NCBI GenBank assembly: GCA_902495245.1
Contig: CABUWI010000007.1
Span: 62,001-126,000, forward strand
From: an uncultured Porphyromonadaceae bacterium
GTDB lineage: Bacteria > Bacteroidota > Bacteroidia > Bacteroidales > Muribaculaceae
Direction of reading: 5' to 3'
Length of the DNA: 64,000 nt
The stretch's first letter is position 1, and every line of letters starts with the position of its first letter. The notes below the pieces were generated by a model, which saw only the letters and a list, made by a program, of their open reading frames with translations, ran no database searches and was not told the DNA's origin. Below are positions 50,989-59,555 of the stretch, one piece after another. Both the position numbers and the translations under genes were made by a program.

Positions 50989-51885
50989 ATGAAACGTCTT
51001 GCAACCCGAATCGCGCTACTTGCGACCCTGACCCTCTGCTGCTTCACCGCGGCGTCGGCCCAGGGGCGCAAGAGCCTGCGCATAAACGAGGTCATGGTCG
51101 TCAACGACAGCTCCATCGTCGACGACTACGGCGACCGCTCGGCCTGGATCGAGCTGCTCAACCCGACCCATGCCGCCGTCGAAATCAGCTCGATCTACCT
51201 GACCGACGACCTCGCCGAACCGACCAAATACTACGTGCCCCGCGGCGACAAGGCCACCAAAGTGGGCAAAGGCCAGGCCGTCCTCTTCCACGCCGACGGC
51301 AAGCCTCATCGCGGCACGTTCCACCTGAACTTCACCCTGACTCCCGGACGCCCGACGACGCTCTACGTCTTCGACGCCGACGGCAAGTCAATCATCGACT
51401 CCGTGGCCGTGCCCGCCAATCTGCCCGCCAACTGCAGCTATGCCCGCACGCCCGACGGCTCGGGCCAATGGAGCGTGCGCGACGACTCGACCGACGCGCT
51501 CGCAATCACCCCCGGAGGCCACAACGTAATCAAAGGTCCCAACAACAAAATAGCTCAATTTGAAAAAATGGACAGCAACGGAACCGCAATGGCCATGATG
51601 GCCATGAGCATCGTCTTCGGCGCCCTGCTCGTGCTCTGCATCTGCTTCGTCATGATTCGCCTGCTGAGCCGCCGACCCGCCGCAAAGGCTCCCGAGGCCA
51701 CTCTGACCCCCGCGCCCCAGCCTGCCGCCACGGCCGACGCCGAAGTGGCCGCCGCCATTGCCATGGCGCTACATCAGCACCTCAACGCCGGCATCGGCTC
51801 CGACCGAATCACAATCGTTCACAACCCCGCATCGGCCTGGACCTCCAAGCTCCACGGCATGCGCCAGATGCCTCTGCGCAAATAA
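50989..51885 (+). CDS. Lamin-tail domain fused to OadG-type gamma subunit
   Basis: A 298-residue protein: signal peptide (1-25), a lamin-tail-like domain (about 28-155, INEVMVVNDSSIVDDYGDRSAWIELLNPT), one transmembrane helix (about 203-225, MAMMAMSIVFGALLVLCICFV) and a Pro/Ala-rich cytoplasmic tail typical of OadG gamma chains. Gamma anchors the carboxyltransferase to the membrane pump. The extra exported domain is unusual outside Bacteroidales and its role is unknown. It lies 20 bp after mmdA. Confidence 0.85.
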   Translation: MKRLATRIALLATLTLCCFTAASAQGRKSLRINEVMVVNDSSIVDDYGDRSAWIELLNPTHAAVEISSIYLTDDLAEPTKYYVPRGDKATKVGKGQAVLFHADGKPHRGTFHLNFTLTPGRPTTLYVFDADGKSIIDSVAVPANLPANCSYARTPDGSGQWSVRDDSTDALAITPGGHNVIKGPNNKIAQFEKMDSNGTAMAMMAMSIVFGALLVLCICFVMIRLLSRRPAAKAPEATLTPAPQPAATADAEVAAAIAMALHQHLNAGIGSDRITIVHNPASAWTSKLHGMRQMPLRK

Positions 51886-51924
51886 ATCACCCCTCCAAAC
51901 CCAACCAGACAATTTTTCCCGGAA

Positions 51925-52359
51925 ATGAAAAACTACAGCTATAAAATCAACGGAAAAGAATATAACGTGGCCATCGGCGACATTCACGGCACTCAGGCCA
52001 CGGTCAACGTCAACGGCACCGACTACACCGTCGAACTCCCCTCCGCCACCGCCACCGCCGCCGCTCCGCTCGCAGCACCCGTTTCGCCCGTAGCGGCCGC
52101 CCCGGCTCCCGCTGCCGCCAAGCCCGCAGCCGCCGCTGCAGCCGGCGCCGGCACCGTCGTGGCTCCCCTGCCAGGCACAGTGCTCTCGATTGACTGCAAG
52201 GTGGGCGACACCGTCAGCGCCGCCGACACCGTCGTCGTGCTCGAAGCCATGAAAATGGAAAACGCCATTCACGCCGGCCGCGACGGCCGCATCACGGCCA
52301 TCAATGTCAAGCCCGGCGACTCCGTGCTCGAGGGCGACACGCTGGTAACTATCGGCTAA
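51925..52359 (+). CDS. mmdC: Biotin carboxyl carrier subunit
   Basis: A 144-residue carrier with a small N-terminal domain (1-45), an Ala/Pro-rich hinge (about 48-75) and a C-terminal biotinyl domain with the EAMKMEN motif; the biotinylated residue is K110. It shuttles CO2 from the carboxyltransferase to the membrane subunit. It ends 4 bp before the oadB-type gene. Confidence 0.95.
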   Translation: MKNYSYKINGKEYNVAIGDIHGTQATVNVNGTDYTVELPSATATAAAPLAAPVSPVAAAPAPAAAKPAAAAAAGAGTVVAPLPGTVLSIDCKVGDTVSAADTVVVLEAMKMENAIHAGRDGRITAINVKPGDSVLEGDTLVTIG

Positions 52360-52363
52360 ACCT

Positions 52364-53527
52364 ATGGAAGGCTCTTTCACCGACTTCATTCTCGGCAATC
52401 TCCAGCAGTTCTGGCACCTCACCGGCCTCTACAACTGCCACTGGACCAACCTGGTCATGATTGCCATCGGCATCTTCTTCATCTGGCTCGCAATCAAAAA
52501 GAACTTCGAGCCGATGCTGCTCGTGCCCATCGGCTTCGGCATGCTCATCGGCAACATTCCTTTTGACACGGCCGCCGGCCTCGAAATCGGCATCTACGAA
52601 GAAGGCTCCGTGCTCAATATACTGTATAGCGGCGTCGCCGCCGGCTGGTATCCGCCGCTGATCTTCCTCGGCATCGGCGCCATGACCGACTTCACCGCCC
52701 TCATTGCCAACCCCAAGCTCATGCTCATCGGCGCCGCCGCCCAGTTCGGCATCTTCGGCGCCTACATGGTGGCCCTGCTGCTGGGCTTCGCGCCCGACCA
52801 GGCCGGCGCAATCGCCATCATCGGCGGTGCCGACGGCCCCACGGCAATCTTCCTCTCCAGCAAGCTCGCCCCCAACCTCATGGGCGCAATCGCCGTCAGC
52901 GCATACTCCTACATGGCCCTCGTGCCCGTGATTCAGCCGCCCATCATGCGCCTGCTCACGACCCGCAAGGAACGCCTTATCCGCATGAAACCCGCCCGCA
53001 AGGTCAGCCAGAACGAAAAGATTATCTTCCCCATCGTCGGCCTGCTGCTCACATGCTTCGTCGTGCCCACGGCCCTGCCCCTGCTCGGCATGCTCTTCTT
53101 CGGCAACCTGCTGCGCGAATGCGGCGTAACCACCCGTCTGGCCAAGACAGCCAGCAACGCCCTCACCGACATCGTAACGATTCTGCTCGGCATGACCGTC
53201 GGCGCCTCAACCCAGGCCTCGCAATTCCTCACCGCCGAAACCGTCGGCATCTTCGCCCTCGGCTTCATGGCCTTCATCATTGCCAGCGCCTCCGGAGTGC
53301 TCTTCGTCAAGATTTTCAATCTCTTCCTCCCGGCCGAGAAGAAAATCAACCCGCTCATCGGCAATGCCGGCGTCAGCGCCGTGCCCATGTCGGCCCGCAT
53401 CTCCAACAACATCGGCCTCGAATACGACCCGAGCAACTACCTGCTCATGCACGCCATGGGCCCCAACGTTGCCGGCGTAATCGGCTCGGCCGTCGCCGCC
53501 GGTGTGCTGCTCGGCTTCCTCGCCTAA
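52364..53527 (+). CDS. mmdB: Na+-translocating decarboxylase beta subunit
   Basis: A 387-residue polytopic membrane protein of the OadB/MmdB family that decarboxylates carboxybiotin and pumps Na+ outward. Family marks are GIGAMTDFTALIANPK, the Na+-binding GGADGPTAIFLSSKLAP and the C-terminal SARISNNIGLEYDPSNYLLMHAMGPN. It completes the cluster and is followed by a terminator. Confidence 0.95.
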   Translation: MEGSFTDFILGNLQQFWHLTGLYNCHWTNLVMIAIGIFFIWLAIKKNFEPMLLVPIGFGMLIGNIPFDTAAGLEIGIYEEGSVLNILYSGVAAGWYPPLIFLGIGAMTDFTALIANPKLMLIGAAAQFGIFGAYMVALLLGFAPDQAGAIAIIGGADGPTAIFLSSKLAPNLMGAIAVSAYSYMALVPVIQPPIMRLLTTRKERLIRMKPARKVSQNEKIIFPIVGLLLTCFVVPTALPLLGMLFFGNLLRECGVTTRLAKTASNALTDIVTILLGMTVGASTQASQFLTAETVGIFALGFMAFIIASASGVLFVKIFNLFLPAEKKINPLIGNAGVSAVPMSARISNNIGLEYDPSNYLLMHAMGPNVAGVIGSAVAAGVLLGFLA

Positions 53528-53546
53528 AGAATACAACCCTTTCTCT

Positions 53547-53595
53547 CACTTACCGCCGGACGCCACGATGGGCACCCCGCGGTAAGTGTTTTTTA
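53547..53595 (+). terminator. Terminator of the decarboxylase operon
   Basis: Perfect 10-bp stem CACTTACCGC / GCGGTAAGTG (53547-53556 and 53579-53588) followed by TTTTTTAT. Confidence 0.85.
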
Positions 53596-53649
53596 TACGC
53601 CTTATTAGTCTTAAAAACCATAAATTTGCAATCAAAATGAGAGAGTTAA

Positions 53650-53669
53650 TTAACGTTAACAAACGTTAA
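53650..53669. promoter_or_regulatory. Possible activator site: two AACGTT palindromes 10 bp apart
   Basis: TTAACGTTAA (53650-53659) and AAACGTTAA (53661-53669) place two AACGTT palindromes on the same helix face, 4 bp upstream of the -33 box at 53674. Confidence 0.45.
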
Positions 53670-53673
53670 AAAT

Positions 53674-53704
53674 TTTGGGGGGGTGGTAATTGTCCGTACA
53701 TTTG
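53674..53704 (+). promoter_or_regulatory. Promoter (TTTG-N19-TACATTTG)
   Basis: TTTG at 53674-53677 and TACATTTG at 53697-53704, 19 bp apart, with a leader of about 30 nt to the ATG at 53740. A second -7-like TAAATTTG at 53621-53628 lacks a -33 box. Confidence 0.75.
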
Positions 53705-53739
53705 CACACACGGAAACACTAACTATTATCACACTCACA

Positions 53740-55164
53740 ATGAAAAAACTTTTACTTTCAGCACTTTGCGCTGTAACCGCATTCATCGGCAGCGCAGACT
53801 CTTTAGACCTTCCAGGAGCAAGTAAGACGTGGGACAGCCACACTTGGGCTCAGAGCGGCAAAAATTATACCGCATCAATTGAGAATTTTACACTTCTGTT
53901 AAATAAGGGAACATCTTCCACTGACCCGATCTCTCCGGACGATGCTTCAATTCGCATATACGCAGGCTCTGATTTGACCATCACCGCACCTGAAGGCTAC
54001 CTCATGACATCTGTATCTGGCGTTACTGCCGCAAGCAGTAAGGCTACCTCAGTTGCTGTTAGCGGGACAACTTGGAGTATTAAAACGAATCTTTCGGCCG
54101 CTGGTGCCAATCAGAATTTCCTGTTTGAATGCACCACAGGAGAATCTTCAATCACATTTGATGGTAATGGGAAGCAACTGCGCGTAAAAACACTATCTAT
54201 AACCTACTCAGCAGCCGGTACGTCAGACAAAGAGAGCGCAGGTCTGTCGTTCCCCGAGGCCGGCTACACGGTTGAGTATGGCCAGGAGTTCACCGAGCCC
54301 GAACTGACCAACCCGTACAGCCTCACCGTTTCTTACGAAAGCTCAAAGCCCGAAGTTGCAACCGTTGACGCTACAACCGGCGAAGTTACAATTGTTGGCA
54401 TCGGCACAACCACCATATCTGCCAAATCGCCTGAAGACGACACATACAATGCAGGCAACGCCAGCTACGAACTGACTGTAACGAAGAAAGCGGAATCGTT
54501 CAGCGAAATTTACGCAGTCGGACAAAACAACACCGCCGAAGTTGGCTTCCCGATGGTCGTTACCTACGTCAACGGAGCAAACTGTTATGTTCAGCGACGC
54601 GACGCCGAAGACTTTTCATTGCTCTACAGCTCAGCTCTCACATACAAAGTCGGCGACGTAATTCCCGCAGACTGGACATGCAAATACTCTCCCTATGGCA
54701 ATCTGCCCGAAATAACGCCCGCCAACGGTGTTACAATGCCCGAATCGACCGAGACCGCCGACGTTACATATGCTAAAGTCAGCAACATCACCGAGGCAGA
54801 CGCCAACCGCATTGTTGTGATTGAAAACGTAACATTTGACGCAGCAACCCCTGCGACCAAAAAAGGCACTTTCACGGGCACGGTTCATGAAGGGACTGAG
54901 ACAATCAATTTCTACGTAAATTTTGACGGCACACCCTCTGTTGCTGCCGGTGCATATGACGTTACCTGCGCCGTGTCGACCTATAGCGCAACCAAGTTAC
55001 AGGCTTACCCCATCAGCTATGCCGAACACGTAGCCACCTCAATCAGCGAGGTCGTTGCCGAAGGCAAGCAGAGCGGCGCGCTGTTTGACCTGCAGGGTCG
55101 CCGCGTACTGACCCCGCGCAAGGGCATCATCTACATTCAGAGCGGCAAAAAAATCCGCTTCTGA
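53740..55164 (+). CDS. Secreted T9SS-sorted protein with Ig-like and OB-like domains, function unknown
   Basis: A 474-residue exported protein: signal peptide MKKLLLSALCAVTAFIGSA, an N-terminal beta-rich domain (about 20-165), a Big_2-like Ig domain (about 168-255, SSKPEVATVDATTGEVTIVGIGTTTISAK), an OB-fold-like region of the DUF5689 kind (about 260-440), and the T9SS tail LFDLQGRRV...KGIIYIQSGKKIRF. No catalytic motif is seen. The first domain is AT-rich and the tail GC-rich, as in the T9SS protein near 7-9 kb, which it also resembles in signal peptide and promoter. Confidence 0.82.
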   Translation: MKKLLLSALCAVTAFIGSADSLDLPGASKTWDSHTWAQSGKNYTASIENFTLLLNKGTSSTDPISPDDASIRIYAGSDLTITAPEGYLMTSVSGVTAASSKATSVAVSGTTWSIKTNLSAAGANQNFLFECTTGESSITFDGNGKQLRVKTLSITYSAAGTSDKESAGLSFPEAGYTVEYGQEFTEPELTNPYSLTVSYESSKPEVATVDATTGEVTIVGIGTTTISAKSPEDDTYNAGNASYELTVTKKAESFSEIYAVGQNNTAEVGFPMVVTYVNGANCYVQRRDAEDFSLLYSSALTYKVGDVIPADWTCKYSPYGNLPEITPANGVTMPESTETADVTYAKVSNITEADANRIVVIENVTFDAATPATKKGTFTGTVHEGTETINFYVNFDGTPSVAAGAYDVTCAVSTYSATKLQAYPISYAEHVATSISEVVAEGKQSGALFDLQGRRVLTPRKGIIYIQSGKKIRF

Positions 55165-55208
55165 TCCACCAGACTGCTGAACTCTTAGTAGTAATATAAT
55201 AGTTACCG

Positions 55209-55240
55209 AGAGGGGCCGCCGCGAGGCGACCCCTCTTTTA
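55209..55240 (+). terminator. Terminator between convergent genes
   Basis: Stem AGAGGGG / CCCCTCT (55209-55215 and 55230-55236) with an inner GCC-GCGA-GGC extension, followed by TTTTA. Confidence 0.75.
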
Positions 55241-55241
55241 T

Positions 55242-55277
55242 GGAGCGGCGCTGAGGGCGCAGCCCTCATTCCGCCGA
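55242..55277. repeat. Palindromic element C, half copy overlapping the acrB-type stop
   Basis: GGCGCTGAGGGCGCAGCCCTCATTCC-like sequence matching the left arm of the 45548 element (GAGGGC hairpin followed by ATTCCGCCGA). The last codons and stop of the RND gene (55266-55277, minus strand) lie inside the repeat. Confidence 0.75.
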
Positions 55278-58200
55278 CTTTTGCGACGAAATATCCGTAG
55301 ATTGCGGTTTGCGGCGGAATTTTTCGCGGAGGGTCTGCATGAGCTGCCAGAAGACGGGGACGAAGAGGGTGCCGATGGCGGCGTTGAGAGCCATGCCGAA
55401 GACGACGGCCGTGCCGATTTCGATGCGCGAGTTGGCGCCGGCTCCCGTTGCGAACATCATGGGCATGACGCCGAACACGAAGGCGAGCGCGGTCATCATG
55501 ATGGGGCGGAAGCGTACCACTCCGGCGTCGTGGGCACTCTTGATTATGGGCAGACCCGACTTGCGGAAGTCGGCGGCGTATTCAACGATGAGAATGGCGT
55601 TTTTGGCCGACATGCCGAGCAGCAGAATCAGGCCTATCTGAGTGTAGATGCTGATGCTCTGGCCCATGAAGATGCAGCCGAGCACGGTGCCGAGCACGGC
55701 CACGGGCATGCTCATCACCACGGCAATCGGGTCGGTCCAGTTTTCATATTGCGCCGAGAGCACGAGTATGGTCATTATGATGGCGAAGATGAAGACAAAG
55801 TTCACGGTCGTGCCGGACTGAGTTTCCTGATAGGCTATGCCCGACCAGGCGTAGGAGTAGTTTTTGCCTACGGCGTCCTTGACAATCTCTTCCATGGCTT
55901 CGATGCCCTCTGACGAGCTGACGCCGGGCGCGGGAGTGGCCGTGAGCGAGGCGGTCTGATACATGTTGTATCGGTCGACGCTCGGCTCGCCCATGGTGGG
56001 CGAGATGGAGGCGAAGGCGCTGAAGGGCACCATGTCGCCGGCGGCGTTGCGCACCGCCAGTTTCATCAGGTCGGCGGGATTGGTGCGGGCCGAGGCGTCG
56101 CCCATCAGCGTAACCTGAAATGTGCGGCCGAACTCGACGAAGTCGTTGACGAAGTTGCCGCCCATATAGGCCGACATGGCCGCATAGACGTCGCTGATGC
56201 CGATGCCGAGCATCTCGACGCGGTTGCGGTCGACAGAGACGAGATATTGGGGCACCAGGCCCTGATAGAGCGTCGTCACGGAGGCTATGCGCGGGTCTGA
56301 CTTGGCGCGCTCCGTAATCTCGGCGATGGCCTTGGTCATTTCTGCGGCACCGAGATTGTTAATGTCGAGCAGCTGCATCTGCAGACCCGACGACATGCCG
56401 AGTCCGGGAATGGCCGGCGGGTTGACGGAGAAGACAATGGCCTCTTGAATCTCGGCCGAGAGGCTGTCTACCATCTTGATGACGTTGTCGACGCTGCCGC
56501 GCCGGCCGCGTTCTTTCCACGGCTTGAGAATGACGTTGATCGACCCCATGTTGGAGCTTACGCCGCCGCCCATCATCGAGAAGCCCGACACGGCCATGAC
56601 ATCTTTGACATAAGGAATCTTCTTGATTTCGGCCGAAAGGCGGCTGACCACCTTCTGCGTGCGGTCAAGCGAGGCATCGGTGGGCAATTGAACCGAGGTC
56701 ATGAAATAGCCCATGTCTTCTTCGGGAATATAGCTTGTCGGCCAGCGGAGAAAGCCGTAGAAGGCCGCGCCGGCAATGACCAGGAAGACGCCGAGCGAAA
56801 TCAGCGGCCGCTTGAGCATCTTGTCAATGGTCGCGCCATAGAACGTCTCGGTCTTCGAAAAGGCCTTGTTGAACCACTTGTAGACGAAGAAACGCGCGGG
56901 CTTGCGCGGCTTCAGAAACAGCGCGCACAATGCCGGGGTGAGCGTCAGGGCGTTGAAGCCTGAAAAAGCCGTAGAGACGGCAATGGTCAGCGCAAACTGC
57001 TTGTAGAGGCGCCCGGTGATGCCGCTCACGAAGGCCGTCGGAATGAACACCGACAGCAGCACCAGTACCTCGCCCACCACCGGGCCGGTCAGTTCGGTCA
57101 TGGCCTTCTGAGCGGCCTGTTTGCGGTTGAGCACCCCCTTGTCGAGCAGGCGCGAACAGTCTTCAACCACGACGATGGCGTCGTCGACGACAATGGCTAT
57201 GGCCAGCACCAGGCCGAACAGCGTCAGTGTGTTGATTGTGAACCCGAGCAGCTTCATGACGGCAAACGTGGCGATAAGCGACACCGGAATGGTGAGCATC
57301 GGAATGATAACCGCACGCCAGTTCTGAAGGAAAATCAGAATCACAATCATCACAATCAGCGACGTGAGCAGGAACGTGGTCAGCACGTCAGAGATCGACT
57401 CCCTGACATAGTCGGTAGAGTTTAGCACCACCTTATAGTAGACGCCGTCGGGAAAATACTGCGCCAGGCGGTCAAGCTCGGCCAGGGCGCCGTTGGCCAC
57501 GTCGAGCGCATTCGCGCCCGGCAGCTGCTCGATGCCGATCAGGGCCGTCGACTCGTTGTTGACGGTCGAGACGGCCTCATAGCTCGTGCTGCCAAGTTCG
57601 ACGCGCGCAACGTCGCGCAGCCTCAAGATGCCCGAATCGTCGCTGCGTATGATTATATTGCCGAACTCCTCGGGCGACTGCAGCTGCCCCTGACTCACGA
57701 CGGTATATTCAAACGGAGTGGCTGCCGCGGGCTGCTGGCCGACGGCGCCGGCCGAGACCTCCATGTTCTGCGCCTGAATGGCGGCATTGACGTCGGCGGG
57801 CGTCAGGCCGCGCACGCGCATGGCCTCGGGGTCGAGCCACACGCGCATGCTGTATTCGCCGCTGCCGAAGGCCGACACGCCGCCCACGCCGCTCACTCGC
57901 GACAGCGGGTCGACCAGATGCAACTGCGCGTAGTTGGTCAGATAAAGCGCGTCGTAGCGTTCGGGGTTGTCGGTACACAGAGCCAGAAACAGCACATTGT
58001 TGCTGCTCTGCTTCTGCACGCTGACCCCCTGCTGCGTAACGGCCGACGGCAGCTGGGCCGAGGCGCCCTGCACCTTATTCTGCACCTCGACGGCGGCGTT
58101 GTCTATGTCGGTTCCGTTCTCGAAAGTGATTGTCAGCGAATAGCTGCCGTCAGAGCCCGAGGTGGAACTCATGTAGAGCATGCCCTCCACGCCGTTGACC

Positions 58201-58406
58201 TGCTGCTCGATGGGCTCGCCCACGGCGCGGGCCACGGTCTCGGCATCGGCGCCGGGATAGTCGGCCGACACCACTACGGTCGGCGGCGTGATGTCGGGAT
58301 ACTGGGCAACGGGCAGCGTGAACAGCGTCATGGTGCCGGCAAGCACCATGAGCAGTGCCAGGACGGTGGCGAATATCGGACGGTCAATAAAGAATTTCGA
58401 GAACAT
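55266..58406 (-). CDS. RND efflux transporter permease (AcrB/MexB type)
   Basis: A 1046-residue inner-membrane pump subunit of the HAE1 family that exports drugs, bile salts or similar compounds by proton antiport. It has twelve transmembrane segments, the two large periplasmic loops, and the proton-relay Asp pair in AIAIVVDDAIVVVED within TM4. FIDRPIFATVLALLMVLAG opens the protein as usual. It is last in the operon and follows the adaptor gene by 18 bp. Its final codons fall in a repeat element. Confidence 0.96.
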   Translation of the reverse strand: MFSKFFIDRPIFATVLALLMVLAGTMTLFTLPVAQYPDITPPTVVVSADYPGADAETVARAVGEPIEQQVNGVEGMLYMSSTSGSDGSYSLTITFENGTDIDNAAVEVQNKVQGASAQLPSAVTQQGVSVQKQSSNNVLFLALCTDNPERYDALYLTNYAQLHLVDPLSRVSGVGGVSAFGSGEYSMRVWLDPEAMRVRGLTPADVNAAIQAQNMEVSAGAVGQQPAAATPFEYTVVSQGQLQSPEEFGNIIIRSDDSGILRLRDVARVELGSTSYEAVSTVNNESTALIGIEQLPGANALDVANGALAELDRLAQYFPDGVYYKVVLNSTDYVRESISDVLTTFLLTSLIVMIVILIFLQNWRAVIIPMLTIPVSLIATFAVMKLLGFTINTLTLFGLVLAIAIVVDDAIVVVEDCSRLLDKGVLNRKQAAQKAMTELTGPVVGEVLVLLSVFIPTAFVSGITGRLYKQFALTIAVSTAFSGFNALTLTPALCALFLKPRKPARFFVYKWFNKAFSKTETFYGATIDKMLKRPLISLGVFLVIAGAAFYGFLRWPTSYIPEEDMGYFMTSVQLPTDASLDRTQKVVSRLSAEIKKIPYVKDVMAVSGFSMMGGGVSSNMGSINVILKPWKERGRRGSVDNVIKMVDSLSAEIQEAIVFSVNPPAIPGLGMSSGLQMQLLDINNLGAAEMTKAIAEITERAKSDPRIASVTTLYQGLVPQYLVSVDRNRVEMLGIGISDVYAAMSAYMGGNFVNDFVEFGRTFQVTLMGDASARTNPADLMKLAVRNAAGDMVPFSAFASISPTMGEPSVDRYNMYQTASLTATPAPGVSSSEGIEAMEEIVKDAVGKNYSYAWSGIAYQETQSGTTVNFVFIFAIIMTILVLSAQYENWTDPIAVVMSMPVAVLGTVLGCIFMGQSISIYTQIGLILLLGMSAKNAILIVEYAADFRKSGLPIIKSAHDAGVVRFRPIMMTALAFVFGVMPMMFATGAGANSRIEIGTAVVFGMALNAAIGTLFVPVFWQLMQTLREKFRRKPQSTDISSQKSAE

Positions 58407-58424
58407 AGGCCGCAGTGTCGTTCG

Positions 58425-59555
58425 TTATTCGAGTCGTGGATTCACGCGCTCGCCGTTGCGCACGGTGAGCAGCGCTTTGGTTACGTAGAGGTTGCCCTCG
58501 TCGACTCCCTTGGTGATTACGCGCAGCGAGTCGCGAAACAGTTCGCCGGTCTCGACGGGAGTGTAGACCACGCGGTTCGAGTCTCTGACCAGATAGACAT
58601 ACTTTCCGCGCTGGTCAGTGCCGATTGAGGCATCGCTCACCAGCACCGCCCGCGGGTCGACGCCAAAAGGCAGCGAAACGGTTACATACATGCCGTCTTT
58701 GAGCTCGTTGTCGATGTTGGCCACCGTGCCCTTGAGCTGCACGGTGCCCGTCGAGGTGCTGACCGACGGCGCCTGATAGGTGAGGTCGGCGGTGTAGGCG
58801 TGGGCAATATGCTCTCTGAACTGCAGCGGAATCGAGCGCAACAGACGCCGCTCGGGGGCGCCGACGGCGCCGCCAATCATTTTTTCATATTGCGACTCTT
58901 CGATGTCGAACACGGCCATCAGCTCCGAGTTGTCATATATTTCACATAGTTTCACCGGCGACGCCTCGCCGCTCACGTAGTTACCGGGCGTAAAGTCCGA
59001 GTCGGAGATATAGCCCGAAATCGGGGCCGCCACAGAGCAGTAGCCCAGATTGGTGCGCGCCGTCGACAGCGCCGCCGTGCAGTCGCGAATGTCGGCTTCG
59101 GCCTGGTCGAGGGCGCTTTTGGCCGATAGCACCTCCATTTTCGACACGGCGTCTGCCTCCAGAGCCTTCTTGACCGCATCGTAATGGCGCGCGGCGTAGT
59201 CGCGCGTGCTCACGGCCGAGGCCAACGCCGCCTCGGCGCGGCTCACGGCGTTGCGATACAGGGTGGGGTCGATAGTAAAGAGCAACTGACCGCGCTCAAC
59301 GTGCGAGCCGGGCGTGTAATGCTTCTGAAGAATCTTGCCGTTAACCTGCGCCACGACCGAAGCGCGGTTACGGGCCGAGAGATAGCCGGGATAGGTTTTA
59401 TAAAAAGTTACGGAATCGCAAAAAGCCCGCGCCACGTCAACCGCGGGCGCCTCTTCGGCCGGGGCATGCGCCTTTTTGCGGCACCCCGTCGTCAAGCCGG
59501 CGGCCGTCAGCGCCGCGACGGCGATGTATAGAAATCTCTTCATCTTCATGGTCAT
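58425..59555 (-). CDS. RND efflux periplasmic adaptor (AcrA type) lipoprotein
   Basis: A 376-residue membrane fusion protein. The N-terminus has a lipoprotein signal ending in AAGLTTGC. Then a lipoyl-like half (ARNRASVVAQVNGKILQKHYTPGSHVERGQLLFTID), a helical hairpin (about 100-165), the second lipoyl half (CSVAAPISGYISDSDFTPGNYV) and beta-barrel domains. It links the pump to the outer membrane channel. The start overlaps the preceding stop (ATGA). Confidence 0.95.
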   Translation of the reverse strand: MTMKMKRFLYIAVAALTAAGLTTGCRKKAHAPAEEAPAVDVARAFCDSVTFYKTYPGYLSARNRASVVAQVNGKILQKHYTPGSHVERGQLLFTIDPTLYRNAVSRAEAALASAVSTRDYAARHYDAVKKALEADAVSKMEVLSAKSALDQAEADIRDCTAALSTARTNLGYCSVAAPISGYISDSDFTPGNYVSGEASPVKLCEIYDNSELMAVFDIEESQYEKMIGGAVGAPERRLLRSIPLQFREHIAHAYTADLTYQAPSVSTSTGTVQLKGTVANIDNELKDGMYVTVSLPFGVDPRAVLVSDASIGTDQRGKYVYLVRDSNRVVYTPVETGELFRDSLRVITKGVDEGNLYVTKALLTVRNGERVNPRLE

